Part shown: in pieces, positions 22,601 through 25,433 of the stretch | How positions within the stretch are numbered: the first letter of the stretch is position 1 | Layout: every line of letters starts with the position of its first letter | NCBI GenBank assembly: GCA_027579435.1 | Contig: JANBPK010001600.1 | Coordinates: forward strand, 1-25,433 | Length of the DNA: 25,433 bases | Reading direction: 5' to 3' | Source of the DNA: Candolleomyces eurysporus | Taxonomy: Eukaryota > Basidiomycota > Agaricomycetes > Agaricales > Psathyrellaceae | Notes under the pieces: model-generated | The model's database searches: none | Told to the model about the DNA's origin: nothing | Seen by the model: only the letters and a program-made list of their open reading frames with translations | Position numbers and translations under genes: made by a program

Positions 22601-22832
22601 AGGGTAGACTTTCTGTAATATGGACAGACTGGATATATTACTTTCGTAACCACGTCGGGCGCTTGAAAGTGAGTATTCTTCCCTTGGTCTGAGGCACCAT
22701 CTGACATTGTTTGTTTAGTCCCTAAAACCTGAGATTGCTGCAGTGATTACTGGGTTTATTGACAAGTGGGAGGGTGACGAGGAGGAATGGCTAAGACAAA
22801 TGGATAACTCGGGTTTCAGTGATACAGACTAG
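19580..22832 (+). CDS. NACHT-domain STAND NTPase (fungal NLR-like), array copy 2, intact, four exons
   Basis: Exons by eye: 19580-20897, 20973-22361, 22418-22668 and 22719-22832, totalling 3072 nt and 1023 residues. Residues 1-410 are Pro/Ser/Gln-rich and probably disordered. About 415-440 hold a short conserved segment (ARNFEIENFHVGDATHV...SHIDG), followed by WELLLEKIA and DAPKCDEDTRVEV, the usual run-in to NACHT in Agaricomycete NLRs. Walker A is GAAGSGKS at about 495-502; Walker B is AIFIDGLDEC at about 600-609; the sensor-like RVLIASRPEW is at about 651-660; GQFIYVAVVYKFI and YHKSFRDFL follow. Such proteins are ATP-driven switches in fungal self/non-self recognition and programmed cell death; that role is inferred here. 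No WD40, TPR or ankyrin sensor repeats follow. Instead a roughly 120-residue module begins PREYQELPEFDRRRLQVAI. The ATG at 19580 is the first in the long frame; an upstream exon cannot be excluded. Confidence 0.88.
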
Positions 22833-23538
22833 CCCTAGTTTGCCGTGTTGTTCTATAATGCAGATTCTGATAATGATAAACATGTATATGATCTTGGACT
22901 CAACATCTGAATGCACTTTGTTCGATCTTGTCAGTAACGCTACAAGATTCCATTGGTTGGCTGCATCCAGTCAACCGTTTGAAGTCTGGACGAGTGACTC
23001 AACTCAAGGATATCCGTGAATATTCTTGAGTCACCAACGAAGGTCAGATCTCGTGTTTCAACAAGGGACAATCCATTACGCTTAAAGAAATGCAAAAACA
23101 GAAAAACGGGAGAGTCATCGCTTCTCTATGAGATAGGTGTTAACGTTCATCCCCAGAAGGTCTCAAAGCATTCGTTCTATGACCTCAAAAACAAAACAGG
23201 CCGTAGCAAACATGGCAACCACTAGAGACTCATGGCCACAAAACATACAAAGGATCTAATTGTGGCTTGGCTTGCTGTAGGCAGCAACACCATCCAAGGA
23301 AGGCATTGATGTACCAATAACAATGTCATATGCGTCGGTTCTCCGGTGTTGGGTGCCTGCCATGTCCCCACAGCCTCTTCACTACTAAGAGTCATATTGT
23401 GATCTCCGAGTTGCGCCTCTCCCTCAAACCACCAACCTCCAATCTCCCGAGCGGTATGCTCCATGCTCCTGTGCATAGCGCAAAAATAACATTGGCTGGC
23501 TAGCGCATCCAATCGATCTTGCAAATTCCACCCTGTGA

Positions 23539-23550
23539 GTTATCAGAGCC
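23539..23550 (+). other. Sequence resembling a retrotransposon primer-binding site
   Basis: GTTATCAGAGCC differs by one base from the GGTATCAGAGCC pairing with initiator methionine tRNA in many LTR elements. About 23 bases later comes ATTCGAGTCCC. Spacer A has the related GCTATCAAAGCC at 15304-15315. No LTR or polymerase was found, so this is at most a relic. Confidence 0.2.
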
Positions 23551-23702
23551 TGTTCTATCAGGTGTCACACCCGTGCATTCGAGTCCCTGTCGCAAATGAA
23601 AACCAAGATAAGCATCGTCTCTCCCAATGATCCTAGCTACTCCATCTATTACCTTGGTCTCCCCTTTGCTCAGTGTTCGGAAAGAAGACGCATCCGTCAT
23701 TA

Positions 23703-23894
23703 CTCACCTTTGGACGAGCTCAGGGCTATGCCTCTGACAATTTTAAATTGAGACTCGAAGTTTGACACTGAAATCACATCGATTGCCATTGCTCGTTCTC
23801 GGTAACGGGCTTCAGAATGGCGCCTCATCGTCGCTGACAGACGATGACCACAGTACACATCTGGAAGAGTGACTGTGCGACAGTCCGAATTCAT
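23703..23894 (-). other. Candidate first exon of a minus-strand gene in spacer C
   Basis: From an ATG at 23894 the frame reads through DVYCGHRLSATMRR and YRERAMAIDVIS to ALSSSK. It then meets a perfect donor (G|GTGAGTAATG) at about 23703. Possible downstream exons are present in minus frames to about 23222, but I could not fix the acceptors. It is shared with spacer A, with partly silent differences. The family is unknown, and it may be a relic. Confidence 0.35.
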
Positions 23895-24925
23895 GTACGT
23901 GAAGTCTCATCCTACATTAAAGTCCTGAAATGTGGGGTTGGACGAATTTTTCGATCCTCAGAGACGGATATTGGTGTGCGGGCATACGAAATGCTACTAG
24001 TAAGCCGTTAAAACTCTGGAGCCACTGGACGCCATGCTCGCTCACACCCAAGTTCGATTCCCTTCGAACACCACCATTTCCCTTCTCCTTTCTGCTGCCT
24101 CAAGTTTACTGTCGCAGAGAAATATTGGGTAAATTCGAACAACTAGAAGATCAAAGGCCCAATTTGGCCATTACGGAGAGGAGAGGCGGCGTGGCTCTAT
24201 TTTAATTGCCAGGTCAGCAACCGGAGACTGATTGATTCCCTGCTTGTTATGCGTTGAGGAGTGACCCAAAAGTCCTCGAAACAGTGGAGGGCTTGGGTCA
24301 TCCTAGATGTACAACGCAAGGGGAGCAGGGCGCAATCGAGGAGACGCAGGGTATTTAAGACACTGGAGAGATCGACGATCAGACGGATGAAAGAGATCTA
24401 TTCTTGGGCTCAGCGATGGGTGAAGGGCGCTGGGGACGGGAGAGATGGACATTCCGAGCCAGTAGTGACCATGGTCAATGCAGGAGTGAAGCAGATGAGC
24501 TCAGACGAACATTTTGTTGGTTAGTTGTGCTGGCGCCGTAAGGCAATGGACAAAGATTAGACCTATACGCGAACAACTCCCTAAAATTCTCTAACATGCG
24601 CAAAGGGGAAGAAGTGTTTGGAGATATTTGGCGACGGGATGAACAACTGCATTGTCTAGCGTTCACCTCTCCTCAATATCTTCTTATTGATCAGTCGGTC
24701 ACTTGTTTTTGGTTTCGATTTTATACTGTTTGGTTTGCTTGAATGACTACGCGGCTGAGGAAGACGTCGTGTTGCCATGTGTTCTTAGACCAGTGACCGA
24801 CCAGCCTTTGAGATGAAGGCTGCATTTGTCGATCGACCAAACATGCCGTCGTATGCGAGGACGCCTCGTGGTCTCCACAGCTTTTCAATTCACTTCTATA
24901 CCTCTTGCTTCCTCCTCCGCTACCC

Positions 24926-25387
24926 ATGCCAGGCGACAGACCCAGCAACTCAGGCTCAAAGCCCACTCGCCATCTCCCATATCCTTCACCCTTCATCGCC
25001 CAAGATGGTCGACTAGCCGTGCCAAGGACTGGGCCAGGCCTAATGTGCTCACCAAACACTGCCGCTCGATTGCCTTCGTCCCAACGGCGGTCTGAGGGTG
25101 TCGTGCCTGGCCACGGCGGCGGTAGATTGGCGACTGAACAGCCGTGGTACCATCCATTCGTTCAGCCCCCCTCCTCACAGGCCCCGTTTGGAGAAATTCC
25201 GGCGTATACGCCCTCGTATAATCGTAACATTCAAAGCCGTTCGCAGCCACCCCCCCAAGCACCCCAACCATCATCCCTCCCAGCCACTAATTCACAGCAC
25301 ACAGACACAGCTCCTGGAGAACAGGTCTGGGTCGATGGAGGAGACACCCAACTAATGAATACTCTCCACACAAGGACCCAAAAGTGA
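24926..25387 (+). pseudogene. Array copy 3: 5' part of the NACHT gene, frameshifted, running to the window end
   Basis: It starts MPGDRPSNSGSK like copy 2 and stays nearly identical to it over about 110 residues (GRLAVPRTGPG, GVVPGHGGGRLA, FGEIPAYTPSYNR). At 25271-25273 one extra base relative to copy 2 moves the frame, and the shifted frame stops at 25387. The original frame, if restored, would meet TAA at about 25353-25355, and after about 25340 the resemblance fades. No NACHT part is visible before the window ends. A rearranged downstream exon outside the window cannot be excluded. Confidence 0.7.
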
Positions 25388-25433
25388 ACATACGGAGCCC
25401 ATTGGATACGTGTTTATCCGTGCCTCGATTGTT

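Larger units (their letters stand above)
22833..24812. other. Spacer C of the NACHT array, promoter side of copy 3
   Basis: This is the longest spacer. Its ends match spacers A and B; its middle (about 23230-23900) has a minus-strand coding-like segment, related to spacer A only. The minus frames 23222-23524 and 23500-23700 read like protein (for example HTAREIGGWWFEGEAQLGD) and could be later exons of the same minus-strand gene or relic. Confidence 0.5.
14960..25433 (+). repeat. Tandem array of NACHT-gene units, four copies in different states
   Basis: Unit layout: gene, then a spacer of 1-2 kb. Gene copies are the copy 0 3' scrap (about 14960-15185), copy 1 (to 18375), copy 2 (to 22832) and copy 3 (from about 24780). 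Spacers A (15186-16280), B (18376-19450) and C (22833-24780) align with each other. All three share a block with GGAGAAATATTTGGTAAATTCG-type sequence (15850, 18582, 24115), the block around TTATGCGTTGAG (about 16000, 18725, 24250) and ATTAGTTGGGCTG-type sequence (16218, 19127, 24518). Spacer B lacks the middle part found in A and C. Copies 2 and 3 are the most alike, so they separated last. Confidence 0.88.

Noticed and set aside
22312..22692. Continuous plus frame reading through from the NACHT end into the C-terminal module
   Set aside because: The first part (GLSCVIANVTLTDPIYNP) is intron sequence with a GTGCGT donor, CTGAC branch point and TTCTTAG acceptor. Splicing joins the two exons in frame, and the 1023-codon total then works.
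23560..23590. Possible tRNA gene (ATTCGAGTCCC looks like a T-loop)
   Set aside because: No cloverleaf can be drawn: the T-stem does not pair and there is no matching acceptor stem.

Overview
The window looks like nuclear DNA of a mushroom-forming basidiomycete (Agaricomycetes). Genes are broken by many very short introns (48-83 nt, GTRNGT donors, CTNAC/CTAAY branch points, YAG acceptors). The gene families fit: a basidiomycete multi-pass membrane protein, an ankyrin-RCC1-BTB-BTB protein and a NACHT-type STAND NTPase of the fungal NLR class. All gene models below were spliced by hand from frame continuity and family conservation.

Left part (1-7.7 kb): a five-exon gene for a seven-helix membrane protein (607-1857), apparently carrying a one-base frameshift, then a complete 12-exon gene (2699-7681) for a 1460-residue ankyrin/RCC1/double-BTB protein resembling animal IBTK, with an AATAAA signal just after its stop.

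Middle (6.7-12.6 kb): an old tandem duplication. The unit ran from the last exons of the BTB gene through a neighbouring minus-strand gene for a Pro/Gln-rich protein. Each unit has kept only one of its two genes: the BTB gene survives in the left unit and the Pro/Gln-rich gene (11360-12333) in the right, while their partners are decayed relics at 10395-11165 and 9395-9745. A stretch with no recognisable gene follows (12.6-14.9 kb).

Right part (15-25.4 kb): a tandem array of a NACHT gene and its spacer in four states. Copy 0 is a 3' scrap (about 14960-15185). Copy 1 (about 16280-18375) is frameshifted and has lost almost exactly the NACHT exon. Copy 2 (19580-22832) is intact and codes for 1023 residues: a Pro-rich disordered N-terminus, a short motif before the NTPase, NACHT, and an uncharacterised C-terminal module. 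Copy 3 (24926 to the window end) begins like copy 2 but is frameshifted. The spacers are also homologous; two of them hold a minus-strand reading frame whose differences are partly silent.

No tRNA, rRNA, CRISPR array or complete transposon was recognised. The most interesting signals are the reciprocal gene loss after the tandem duplication, the NACHT-less array member whose splice phases still fit, and the birth-and-death history of the NLR array.
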